From contig OZ029916.1 in the NCBI GenBank assembly GCA_964023275.1, forward strand, positions 22,655,389 through 22,719,388: a stretch of DNA of 64,000 bases, in the 5' to 3' direction. Every line of letters starts with the position of its first letter. The stretch's first letter is position 1. Under the pieces are notes generated by a model. It was given only the letters and a program-made list of their open reading frames with translations. It was not told where the DNA came from and did not search any database. This document shows, in pieces, positions 1-9,694 of this stretch. A program made the position numbers and the translations under genes. Source of the stretch: Norana najaformis. Its lineage: Eukaryota > Annelida > Clitellata > Crassiclitellata > Hormogastridae.

Positions 1-71
1 TCATATCATTGGCAGTAGTTTTGACATGTATATATGTATGAGACTATGTGGATGACGTGGGTGTCTTTTAG

Positions 72-224
72 GAGTGACGGAGCTGTTTTGGACGATAGAA
101 ATTGTTAACGATCTTTTGGAGGATGAGCCGAAGGAAAAATTCAAGGTCCTGCTTCGTAATGCCAACCAGGCCGTCCTGGGCGACACAAGCAAGGCAGTCG
201 TACAGCTCGTCAACGTGGACCACG
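72..224 (+). CDS. FREM-like exon: Calx-beta domain, C-terminal half
   Basis: The acceptor is cttttag and the donor gtcaga, with phase 1 at both ends. The peptide reads VTELFWTIEIVNDLLEDEPKE, then KFKVLLRNANQAVLG and VQLVNVDHG. Beta strands around an acidic loop, ending in a V-x-L-x-x-V-D-x-G strand, are typical of Calx-beta domains. The frame stays open past the chosen donor to another consensus donor near 281, but only the phase-1 end joins the next exon without a stop. Confidence 0.65.
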
Positions 225-3200
225 GTCAGAACTCGATTATTAAACCTATCTTCGTTATTCGAGCATTGCTGGCTTACAGGTGATTTTTTGTTTTTTGATA
301 AATTTTACGCCATTTAAGTGTAAAAAGCGTAGACAGCGCTTTTGTGAGGTACTTAGAATGCGGTATATTCAGTTAATTTGTGAAATAAGGAAGGTCTAGT
401 TGCTTGCACTTTATGGCTAAGTAGCCATGCAGGCTGCCATCAAGCCAGCCAACCATTCTGCCACTCAGGGACGCTATCTAGCGGTATTATGCTAACAACA
501 ATTGAACAATACAGAGTGAAGGAGTTAGGGGCGGGCTTGCATGAGACGAGACAGACACGGCATTAAGTGCCATGGAGATATTAATTACCTTTCGTGACAA
601 TGATTTCGTCAGTGGTTGCCACGTGTGTGCGTGCGCACGCGGGCGTGAACATTTCCTATCTGCCGACTAAAGTCTTTACCAGTACGCTCTATTAATGGCT
701 ATAAATACTTGCATACATACTTACCTAAGCATAGACGACAACGAGACAGACATGCATTACATGAAAAGTCATCCAACTTGACACAGTCGCCGATAATAGA
801 ATAATAAAAGAGAGATACAAAACTGCGGCTGAAATAAATGCGGTGTCCAATTCGATTTATTGATAATTTTCAGGAAGGTGTGAGTTTGACGAATCGCCCC
901 CGCACAGCAGAGGCTTTGCATCCAGAGAGCGAGAAACTTCGACTACTTTCGGCAGACAAGAGTTCGAGGTATTCTCGACATCCAATCTTTTCAGCATTTT
1001 AATTGCGACACGAATTCTTATTGAGTCGCTTCAAGAAAACTTCGCCTGTGTGTTCCTCCGTCGAGCATCTGTTTGTCCCTTCGTCTATGTGTGTCTGTCT
1101 GTCTGGCACGGTCCAGGCAGCTGTCCGTCCGTCTGTGACATTGCGAGTTTTTACACATAACAAACAACAGCTACGTGTTACCTACTAGAAGGATGAAACG
1201 CTAGCGGATGTCACACAAGAACGACTATAGTGATTTTAGCTGCCGCACTAAGCGCAGCCCAATATTAAGGGCAATTAGAAAACTCAACAGTCTAAGAGGA
1301 ACAGCATGTCAATGACATATTAAAACAGCAAATGAATTAACCCCTACAACTGGTCAAGGCTTTTTGCTGGTCATCTTACCTAGCATAAAGATTTTAAAAA
1401 TAAATCTTCGATGTTTAATTCTATTGTGCAACTTTTCATTTCAATTTATCTACACATAACTCCCCTTCTTTGATGCATAGATTTTACAATAATTAAATTA
1501 TGCGTCTACATCGAAACTAGAAAATAACATCAAGTCTTCTTTCATTTACTTCTAGAGTAGTTTATTAATGGTAAATTGTTCTAGGATTCGTATGATGATC
1601 AAGCATTCGATGGATTCGGTGAAGAGGAGGATGAAGATTACCCTGATAATACCGGACCATACTTAAGCGGTGATTTGACCTCTTACCCGCCAAGGGCCAA
1701 AGGGTCAAGCAGCCAGAAGCACAGCAAGCCGAGAGACACAGCAATAAACAGAAGAAAATGGAGAGATGAAGAGGACGATGATGACTATGATGAGGACGTC
1801 GTTAGAGGTGATGGGAAACTGGGTTACCGAAAGCGATCCCAGTTCGAGGGATTCAAGGTGAAGAAGAAGAGTAAGACGGAACATCCGCTGCAGAAGTACC
1901 GGAAGGGAGAAAGGGACAGAGGGAATCGTGGTGGAAAGGGTAAAAAGAAGCCCCTGTTCGACGACAACTTCGGACAAGAACATGGAAGAAGGAAGGAACC
2001 AGTCACTACAACCCTCCCAACCACGACTACTACCCTGGAAATGCCTGGAGCGGTAGGACTTCGAATATCTGCTCATATGGACGAATTACAACAGTAACTT
2101 CAACAGCAGCATCAAAACCACAGAGTCCCAACAGCATTATCATAAACAATAACGCCATCTTTAACGCTAACAATAGCAACGTCAGTTAGGCCTACATCTA
2201 ATCTAAGCACGTAAAGCAGTGAGTGATGAAGAAGAAAGAGCGGTGGACGCGGTCACAACTTTTAAGAAAAAGCTATAAAGGATTGGCTGTCAAACAATCC
2301 TGATTACTTTGCAGTGATTTTAATACAGGTTATATTCTTCTGGCCAATTAATGTTATGCAATGTCTTGCATTACATCGAAGCTGTTATGTAATGTCTTGC
2401 ATTACATCGACGATGTTATGTAATGTCTTGCATTACATCGAAGCTATTATGTAATGTCTTGTAGTACATCGAAGCTGTTATGTAATGTCTTGCATTACAT
2501 CGAAGCTGTTATGTAATGTCTTGTATTACATCGAAGCTGTTATGTAATGTCTCGCATTACATCGACGATGTTATGTAATGTCTTGCATTACATCGAAGCC
2601 ATTTTGTAATGTCTTGTATTACATCGAAGCTGTTATGTAATGTCTTGCATTACATCGAAGCTGTTATGTAATGTCTTGTATTACATCGAAGTTTCTTTCG
2701 CTTCGACTGATCTTAACTCTCAAGGCACGATCACACGACCCAAACGCCGTGAGCAACTGTTCGATAACTGTACAGATAGTTTTTCCTTTCGATCGAACTA
2801 CCGTTCTCGCTGTACTTTTCGATTCGATTTCGCTGACTAAAATTCGCGAGACGTCTTAATCCTTCAACGAATTTCCTTTCAGTTGAAATAATTGCGATTG
2901 TGTTTTGCTGCGTTTGACGAAATTCGTCTGCTTCGGACTAATCGACCACGAGCCAACCGTTAATTCCAAGTTCGTTTGCTGACTCCCTGTTTCCTGAAGC
3001 ACAGTGGACTGTTTTCCCAACAGTTAAAAATTTTATGCCTTATTGTGCATACACATAAATGTTGGCAATTATATGCATTTATACATACATAGGCCCCTAT
3101 CTACCTCTAACCTAGCATCATAAAGACTTTACAAACAAACAAGCTATCACATCCAACTCAGATGAATGCGAATATAAGGAGAATCGTTACAGTAATCCTC

Positions 3201-4477
3201 TTCTACCCTCTTGCCCAAGGGTCTGTCCCCAGAGCTACCCATCTTAAATCGCACACTGTGCTTTGATATCGGTGACTACATTATTAGTGCACTGATTTCA
3301 GTTTGTACCCCAGGAGTGTACGCGTGACACGAAGGGATTGTTGTACTTCGACCTGTTGTCGTCGAAGATGCACAGATGCAACGGGCAACGATGGGAGCCG
3401 TGGGGATGGGGAGCTGGAGATGGGTACCAATACACGGCACTGCTCAAGGACGCGGCCGGGTCAGAGCAGGACGAAGAAGATAGTCCACCTCCTCCTCCGC
3501 CTCCAGCACCTCCTCTGCCTCCCTCTAACCCTGGAAGACCTTCGCCAACCACCGATGAATCGTCATCTAGATCGAAAAACCAAAAGAAGACCTGCCGCCC
3601 TGGTAACTCTCCTCCTTTTCTACTGCTTTGTCTTTGAACCATTCTCCAATCTATGAATTGAGTGAACAGCACTGTAAAGTTTCCGCTGCCTTTACTGTGT
3701 ATGTGTCTGAGCATATGACACCTTTTGAGAACCTCTCAAAGACGGTAAACTCTTCTGAAATGTTTCAGGTTGGACTTTCCATCGAGACTCGTGTTATCGT
3801 TTGGGAGCTGAGAGGACGACCTGGAACGACGCCGAGTTCGCCTGCAAGAGAGACGGAGGACACTTGACGGACGTCCAGTCGAGGGATCACCTGCGCTGGC
3901 TCTCACAAATCGCCAGGGGATCAAACTTTTGGATCGGTGAGCTCCCCTGCCACTTCCCAGTGTCTAACCTAAACAAAACGGTTCATGTTATGATAAGCCA
4001 TAGCCTAAAAAGAGTGATGCCAATGCGACTGTGATAGAAATACAGTTGTGACTACGATGACTACATGATGGAATTGTCGCCATCGTCATCATCATCATCA
4101 TCTTCATCATCATCTAAGTAACCTTTCAGTACCATCTATAGTCATTAGTCACTATTCAGTATGATCATCACCTCCATTAAATTGGTGCTCGTCAGCATAT
4201 AGGCGCTACATCATCAGTGTTGTTTGCTCAAGGTCTGAACGATAAGCAATCTTCCGGCGTCTGGCGTTACACTTCCGCTGTTCCATCCGCCCAATTCTTC
4301 AACTGGCGTCGCGCCTACCCACGTCTCAGCGGTCGTCATAGTAACTGCGTCATGGTGCGCAAGAACCTCGAGTGGATGAACAAGGCGTGCGACTCGGGCA
4401 GGGCCAACTTCATTTGCATGCAGCCCCAGGCCCAACGCACCCGCAGACAGCCCTACCTTCGGCTCGTCGAGCAGTGA
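72..4477 (+). CDS. FREM1-like: FREM1-type FRAS1-related extracellular matrix protein, 3' part of gene
   Basis: Six coding exons (72-224, 874-968, 1585-2052, 3314-3602, 3769-3936, 4233-4477) join in compatible phases and give about 471 C-terminal residues; the 5' exons lie before the window. FRAS/FREM proteins are secreted basement-membrane adhesion proteins. Visible in order: the second half of a Calx-beta domain, a linker rich in acidic and basic residues, a short Cys-containing module, a proline run, and a C-type lectin domain with six cysteines. In vertebrates a Calx-beta domain followed by a terminal lectin domain is the FREM1 arrangement, and the lectin part reads like it (HLRWL, FWIGLND, NWRR). 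CSPG repeats are expected upstream and are not seen here. The 3' end of the third exon is uncertain. Confidence 0.75.
874..968 (+). CDS. FREM-like exon: start of charged linker
   Basis: The acceptor is attttcag and the donor gtattc. It enters in phase 1 and leaves in phase 0, linking the Calx-beta exon to the next exon without a stop. It reads G-RCEFDESPPHSRGF, then ASRERETSTTFGRQEFE. The RCEFD start continues the end of the Calx-beta domain. It is hydrophilic and has no known fold. Confidence 0.55.
1585..2052 (+). CDS. FREM-like exon: acidic/basic low-complexity linker
   Basis: The acceptor is tgttctag. The exon encodes an acidic start (DSYDDQAFDGFGEEEDEDY), a second acidic patch (DEEDDDDYDEDVV), then Lys/Arg-rich stretches (KVKKKSK, GGKGKKK) and a Thr-rich end. 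The 3' end at 2052 (GCG then gtagga) is phase 0 and fits the next exon. A better-looking donor, AAG then gtgaag near 1857, is also phase 0, so the exon could be shorter or alternatively spliced. Bias this strong marks a disordered linker between folded domains. Confidence 0.5.
2351..2691. repeat. 31-bp tandem repeat, about 11 copies, internally palindromic
   Basis: The unit reads GTTATGTAATGTCTTGCATTACATCGAAGCT in two parts: GTTATGTAATGTC and TTGCATTACATCGAAGCT. About eleven copies differ at a few sites. Each contains TGTAATG and CATTACA as inverted arms around a short loop, so each unit can fold into a hairpin. It lies in the FREM-like intron between 2052 and 3314. Confidence 0.9.
3314..3602 (+). 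CDS. FREM-like exon: Cys module and proline-rich hinge
   Basis: The acceptor is accccag and the donor gtaact; phase 0 in, phase 1 out. It begins ECTRDTKGLLYFDLLSSKM and continues HRCNGQRWEPW. This C-x(5)-GLLYFD-x(n)-CNG-x-x-W pattern is a small two-cysteine module expected just before a FREM-type lectin domain. An acidic stretch and a hinge of about 12 prolines follow, then KKTCRPG, which supplies the first lectin cysteine. Confidence 0.7.
3769..3936 (+). CDS. FREM-like exon: C-type lectin domain, first half
   Basis: The acceptor is tgtttcag and the donor gtgagc; phase 1 at both ends. It contains GWTFHRDSCYRLG, TTWNDAEFACKRDGGHL and SRDHLRWLSQIA, and ends NFWIG. These are the classic landmarks of a long-form C-type lectin domain: W-x(6)-C-Y, W-x-x-A-x-x-x-C, G-x-L, and WIGL across the splice. 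Confidence 0.85.
4083..4116. repeat. (CAT)n microsatellite
   Basis: A short interrupted run of CAT triplets in the intron between the two lectin exons. Confidence 0.8.
4233..4477 (+). CDS. FREM-like last coding exon: C-type lectin domain, second half, and C-terminus
   Basis: The acceptor is gctcaag. It begins LNDKQSSGVWRYTS, then FFNWRRAYPRLSG, SNCVMVRKNLEWMNKACDSG and FICMQ, which completes the six-cysteine set. The EPN/QPD and WND motifs of sugar-binding lectins are missing, so calcium-dependent sugar binding is unlikely. A basic tail (RTRRQPYLRLVEQ) leads to TGA at 4475-4477. The stop lies inside a strong donor-like sequence (GAGCA then gtgagt), so an isoform continuing into another exon is possible. 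Confidence 0.8.
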
Positions 4478-4729
4478 GTAACCCGCGCACTGACTGTGAA
4501 ACAAGTAATTATTATCGTCGTCTTGTTTTCTGCGTTTTGCACGTAAGATGTCGCCACGAGCAACGTTCATTATCCTCAGACAATGTCTTTTTCCTGAATG
4601 TAACTCTGGCGTAAACTTACCTCAACTGTACGGATGGGTAGGAATCAGACATTCCGTCCTTGGTATTCGAATCTCTCTTCCCCCCCCCACTCTAAAGGTG
4701 AATTAGTTCGCTGAATGAAAGAACTATTC

Positions 4730-4735
4730 AATAAA
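4730..4735 (+). terminator. Poly(A) signal of the FREM-like gene
   Basis: A canonical AATAAA lies about 250 bases after the TGA at 4477, giving an ordinary short 3' UTR. It is the first such signal downstream. Confidence 0.5.
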
Positions 4736-5173
4736 TAATGACCCATCTCGGTCGTTTATGAAATAATTGAGGATAATTGAGGCTTCAATCCATCACCTAA
4801 ATTATTGGGAGGTCTTACAGAAGTTTACGCCTAGTTTTTAACTGCGAAATTTCACAGCTGGTCTTTATAAATTAGACTAATATTTCGTTCGAAAGCGTCG
4901 ATTCGTTTGGACTTTTTCAGTGGTGTATGTATTGTTGAAGAATCACGACAGAATATTATTGAATCAAAGGAAACTACGTGAATAAGCTGGTTTTTAAAAC
5001 AAATAACAGATTATTAGTTTTCTGCATTTATTAAGCGCCACTATCTAATTCAGTGTTTCACAGCCTTTTTCTTATTTTTCTCATCGAGGCACCCCTAAAA
5101 TAAGTTTTCATATCCTAAGGAATCCCTTAGCCTACTTATGAAAACGAAAAAAGTTCATAAGCGCAAATCAATT

Positions 5174-5175
<2 letters not shown>

Positions 5176-5227
<52 letters not shown>

Positions 5228-5242
5228 ATATATATATATATA
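5176..5242. repeat. Compound (TC)n-(TA)n microsatellite
   Basis: About 23 TC units are followed by about 9 TA units. The run sits at the 3' tail of a minus-strand LINE remnant, so it may have grown from that element's simple tail. Confidence 0.9.
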
Positions 5243-5243
5243 A

Positions 5244-5602
5244 AATCATTATCTTCCTCATCATCATCAGTTCCTGACGCCTGCCATTTGTTGGTGGTAG
5301 GTGCAAATAAACGACCTCCATTTTCTCGGTCATTTATCAAGTTCATTGCTCCTTTCATGTTTAGCCCAAGTCATATTTTGTCTTTATGTTGTCTATCCAG
5401 CTCAGTCTGGGTTTCCTTTGTTTCTCTTGCCTTCGAATTTTATATGTTGTGCACTGTATAGATTCGGTCAGCTGAAATTCTCTCTACGTGGCCCAATGAC
5501 TTTGTCCGGCAGAGTTGTTTTTATATCTAAAAACTGTCTAATAGCATCATTTTTAATCTTTTGTAGTCTTGAAATTTCTTCAATTTTTCGTAGCAATTCT
5601 CA
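5244..5602 (-). mobile_element. Degenerate C-terminal end of a non-LTR retrotransposon reverse transcriptase
   Basis: Read on the minus strand, 5602 down to about 5487 gives ELLRKIEEISRLQKIKNDAI then RQFLDIKTTL. After a frameshift it continues with RKPRLSWIDNIKT and ends KWQASGTDDDEEDN. This order (IKNDTIR-x-LDIKTTL, then GRPR-x-x-W-x-DN-IK, then a terminal Asp run) is the usual C-terminus of RTE-like LINE proteins. Frameshifts and stops show it is dead. Confidence 0.55.
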
Positions 5603-5629
5603 TCTTGCTTTCGCCTTGTCCAGCATCTC

Positions 5630-5667
<38 letters not shown>

Positions 5668-5670
5668 ATA
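5630..5670. repeat. (AT)n(GT)n microsatellite
   Basis: A run of AT dinucleotides passes directly into GT dinucleotides. Confidence 0.9.
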
Positions 5671-6004
5671 GCTAGCTCGCATTGAAAGAAATTTTTAAGC
5701 ATATTTGCTGTGTTGTTTTGCAGTTTCCAATATTTTTTAAACTATCAAGAAATCTAATCAAAATAAAGTTTACAAGTTTATTTAAACATCACAGGAACGT
5801 TCACTTTTGAAGTGAATGTATAAGGCTTATTTTCATTTTGATATTTGGGCTTACCAGGTAGGCTTATGTCATTTTGTATAAATGTCAAATTCTTGGCCGA
5901 ATTTTGACAAGCACACTCGCATTTCTTCGACAGAAAACAGGCGATTTCTTTGGTTGCTTTCGCTATTTATTATTTATTTATTTTTGAGATTTTTCACGGA
6001 ACCC

Positions 6005-6190
6005 CTGCGGAACCTTGATCGGGAAACACTATCTAACGACTAAGCACCAAACGATGGCGCTGAGCAATTGCGAATGAAGGACTTGCTTAAAGGTGCCTAC
6101 ACAATAACCATCTAAGAGAGGACTCACACCCATAATCTTCGCGTTACTAGCCTAGTGTTCTAAACAATAGACTACAGTTCCCCACACAGA
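6005..6190 (-). mobile_element. tRNA-derived SINE, family B, copy 1
   Basis: On the minus strand it has a tRNA-like head (ATGGGTGTGAGTCC, like a polymerase III B box) and then a body containing AAGCAAGTCCTTCATTCGC, CAGCGCCATC and TTAGTCGTTAGATAGTG. The same body recurs on the plus strand near 26690 and 30460. Confidence 0.65.
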
Positions 6191-8475
6191 TGTATACCCA
6201 TGTCCTCATTTTAAAATGTAAGGCACAACCGTAACTCTTGCTCAAATTTTGATAAAATAATGATTAGACATACACTTGTACCAGTTACAAGCGCTTCGAA
6301 TGATAAATATCGCATCTGCTTTGACTCTTAGACCAATGAGTCAAAAACTGAGTTAAACGTCGTCCTAACCTAGAAGTAGCCTGCTATTGTTCATCTAGTC
6401 GTAATATTGTGGTTATTGTATTGTTGACTGTTCTCTGGTATGGTATACGGTAGCAGACGAAGTCTTGGAACAGTACTAATGCTGAATATGTTGATATTGT
6501 GTACTCTAAAAATTAGTAGAAGCCGCCATTATAAAATTCCAAGTTGTGTGCAGCTTCAATATTTTCTTGTTAAATTCGTTATAATTTTGGCTCCAAAGAC
6601 CAGGGCCCCGGGAGCCATGGCGCAGTTGCTCACACAAGTTTTTGTGACGCCGAGGCAGGAGCATGCGCACACTACTTTTTGGGCAACGGAGGTATCTACC
6701 TATGCCACTGAACAAATATTAATATTATAAAAAATAAAACAGTCACAAATTTTGCAAGTGGCGGAGTATTCTTTTCCAGTGGTTGCAAAAAAATGACAAA
6801 AATATTCCTATAGATTATATCGGATATAACGTATAATTTTATCCACCTTAGGTCTATACTTGGCCGAGGTTGGCTCACACAACTTTTAAACACTTCCGGG
6901 GCCACTGCCAAAGACCCGTCGCAGGTGAATGCAGCTCCTAACGTAGTTTCCGTTCATTCGTGCTGCCGAGTAGGGTACCCTGTGTCACATGGCTATAATT
7001 TATGTGTATGTTCTTTAGTGATGGCAGCTTTATGAACTGACCAGAATTATGATGGACCTCTTTTTTCTGTTATTAAGTTATATTGGGCATTTGGTTTCTT
7101 ATCATTTTCTTCGTTATCAACCTGCATCATCACCATCACCATTATTTTTAAAATAAAGATAATGGTATACCGTTGTTGCTATTGTTGTAATGTTACAAAT
7201 AAAAGCATGGTTATTTGTGCAATCAAGAACGAATTATATAGTTCAGGTAGCAATCCTGGGATGAACCCCACCTGATTGGGGAGGGGGCGGGGCACGCCAG
7301 TAAGTTGTCCCGAAACTGGTTTGCGTGACGGTTGCCCATGCATAGAATTAAAGTAAAAACGGCCAAGATAACTAGGAATAATAACTAGAAACTTTTAAAA
7401 TTTGAAAAAATGGACAGGTAGAGAAGGTTACGAAACTGTTTTAAGTAAGCCTTAAATAAGACAAATTGAGAAAGGCCATGAAAAGCGTAGGCAACTGAGA
7501 GAAGTAAATGGCAAATAAAAAAACGTACGGTTATTCAGCACAAAGGTGAAAAATACCAGAAACAAAAATTAAGCACCAAATTAAGTAAATCAACTAGCCA
7601 AGGAAATGGTTCATTACAAGGCAGATAAGTTTTAAAAGTCATCAGTAATTTTGAAGAGTTCAGTGACATACGAAATTTCACCCTATCACACTATAACATG
7701 ATGGGCCCACAGCATTGAACAATCCCGATGACCAGTCAAGCGTCAACTCTAGGACGACCCATCATGGACTTTCGATAAAGCATGCGCGCACGAAATGGTT
7801 AAAACATACGAACAAAGCCGATTGCATAGCGACTGGTTTCAGTTTAAGGGCATCGCGGAGGCGGCGGTTCCTGGGACTCTCCCTTGCCCTCTTTTCATTC
7901 CCACCAAACTACTGATTCATCTAACCACTCTGTTCTACTTTGTCCAAAACGAGGTTTAGTCATTTATGGCGCCACTCCCAGAACAGATTTATTTCAAACG
8001 TGTGCTCTTATTTCATAGACTCTCGTAATTTGCGTTTAGTTCACCACAACAGTTTCAAGAAATGGTTCAAAAAATAATGTAGCACATCAGCTCAGGCTGG
8101 TTTTATTTGCACAGAACCTGAGCCAATGCTTCATCCTCAAATATCAATAAACTACTGCAACAGAATATATAATTTTATGTATGTATCACTAAATTTGTAT
8201 AGCGCCTTTTAGTAAAGGGGAACATATTGAGCCGGGCAGAAAATGTTTCCTGAACTGTTGAACAGTCAAAAGGTCGGATGTCTGGTAGAGGTGTTGTGAA
8301 TTACACAAGACGAACTGAGCGAAAAACTAATTAAATGCAGTTTAATCAAAAGAGTGGCTGCATCACGGGTCTTTACACACCAAGGCACAACACATGTCTT
8401 TACAAGCCGAGGTGCAACAAGTAATTCCAGCTAGCAAACTATTTCCTGATTCACTGTTCTCTACTGCAAGTATTG

Positions 8476-8481
8476 TTTATT
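8476..8481 (-). terminator. Candidate poly(A) signal of the small membrane-protein gene
   Basis: AATAAA on the minus strand, about 1.05 kb after the stop at 9534. The stretch between them has no repeats or other exons, consistent with a long 3' UTR. Confidence 0.3.
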
Positions 8482-9533
8482 TACATGGTTGGTAAAACTA
8501 CACTAAACAAGTAATTAATGTTTAATTACAGGTTCAGTACACAACCCACAAAAAAATTAAAGTCAAATCTAGAATGAGTGAATGCATATAACTTATTGCA
8601 TTTAGTAGGTATATCAGGAGACAGGTAAATGTTCAGATACATGCATACATACATGAAAGTCAGATTTAGAAAGTTATCTTTACATAACTATGTGGAAGCT
8701 ATTTGCAACATAAACATTTTTACCAAAAACTTCCCCTAATGAAAAGTTTTACAGCATTTAAATAAGTGTAAGCAAAATGACTGGTAACAAACATTGTTAT
8801 CATTAAACTAAAATTTAAACAAAGTCCAAACAATTCAATAAAGTTAGAACAGATATTCCAGCGACTACAATTTAAAACCCAATCTTCTAAATTTAAATCC
8901 TCACACATTATGATGCAATGCTGTTGACTTCCTGCCAAGAAATTACCGATCAAACCTCTGCATTTAGCCTTTGGACTAAATGCAACTTTTGAAAATCTTT
9001 CTGACCTTGACTATCATACAACATAAATGGGTTGAACCTCTATGATCAAATCTACATAAATATAACATAATTAACATATTATCAAAAGTGCTGTCATATT
9101 TATGATACATGATAAAAGAACTGAATTATAATAATGGCAGATCTTAAGAACAATAAGCATTGCTTTCTATTTTGCAGGGCCTCTCTCTTTTGCATGCTAT
9201 TATCATTTAGCAAAATATGTTTCTGCTTCAAAACAGACCATTGTATGTCTCAAAGGGAAGAAACATTGCCAATATCACACAGATTCACTTGCCAATGGAT
9301 GTCCTGCTAACAAAGATTTTAATTTTGAGCTTTTCATCAAAAGCTTTTCAAGTAAGCTGCTTCAGAAAGAGCCCGTCCAAAATTCAGATCAAGTAAGAGA
9401 CTCAGATCAAAGAACGACATCCATTGCAAATTATTATCGATCTTTTGCCAGAAGAATCAACATTTCACCGTTCATGCTCACAGTCTTCCTCGTGTCTAAC
9501 AGTCAGTAAGCAGTTTTTCCAATTTCTCTCAGT

Positions 9534-9694
9534 TCACCAGTATGATCGAAGGGTATGCAGTCTTGGCTCAACTTTTTTGATGACTAAACTGATTGAAATG
9601 GCAACAACTAAAAATACGCCTAGCACAAAAAAGCAGATGAGCAATCCTATTCCAACATGCAGGTACAGATTCCAGGTCTTCGGCACATCAATAC
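9534..9694 (-). CDS. C-terminal transmembrane exon of candidate membrane protein
   Basis: The acceptor is ctgtttgcag and the exon enters in phase 1. It reads (G)IDVPKTWNLYLHVGIG, then LLICFFVLGVFLVVAISISL, then VIKKVEPRLHTLRSYW and TGA. A hydrophobic helix of about 24 residues is followed by a positively charged tail of about 17, consistent with a type I orientation. No known signature was seen in the tail. Confidence 0.5.

Larger units (their letters stand above)
4740..8470. other. Gene-free spacer between the FREM-like gene and the small membrane-protein gene
   Basis: No coding exon was recognised. The region holds the TC/TA and AT/GT microsatellites, a LINE C-terminal remnant and one SINE, listed separately. 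The rest is AT-rich unique-looking sequence with no conserved peptide. Confidence 0.6.

Noticed and set aside
5138-5461. Plus-strand ORF of 107 codons with Ser-Leu repeats
   Set aside because: It is the TC repeat plus the antisense of a LINE remnant.
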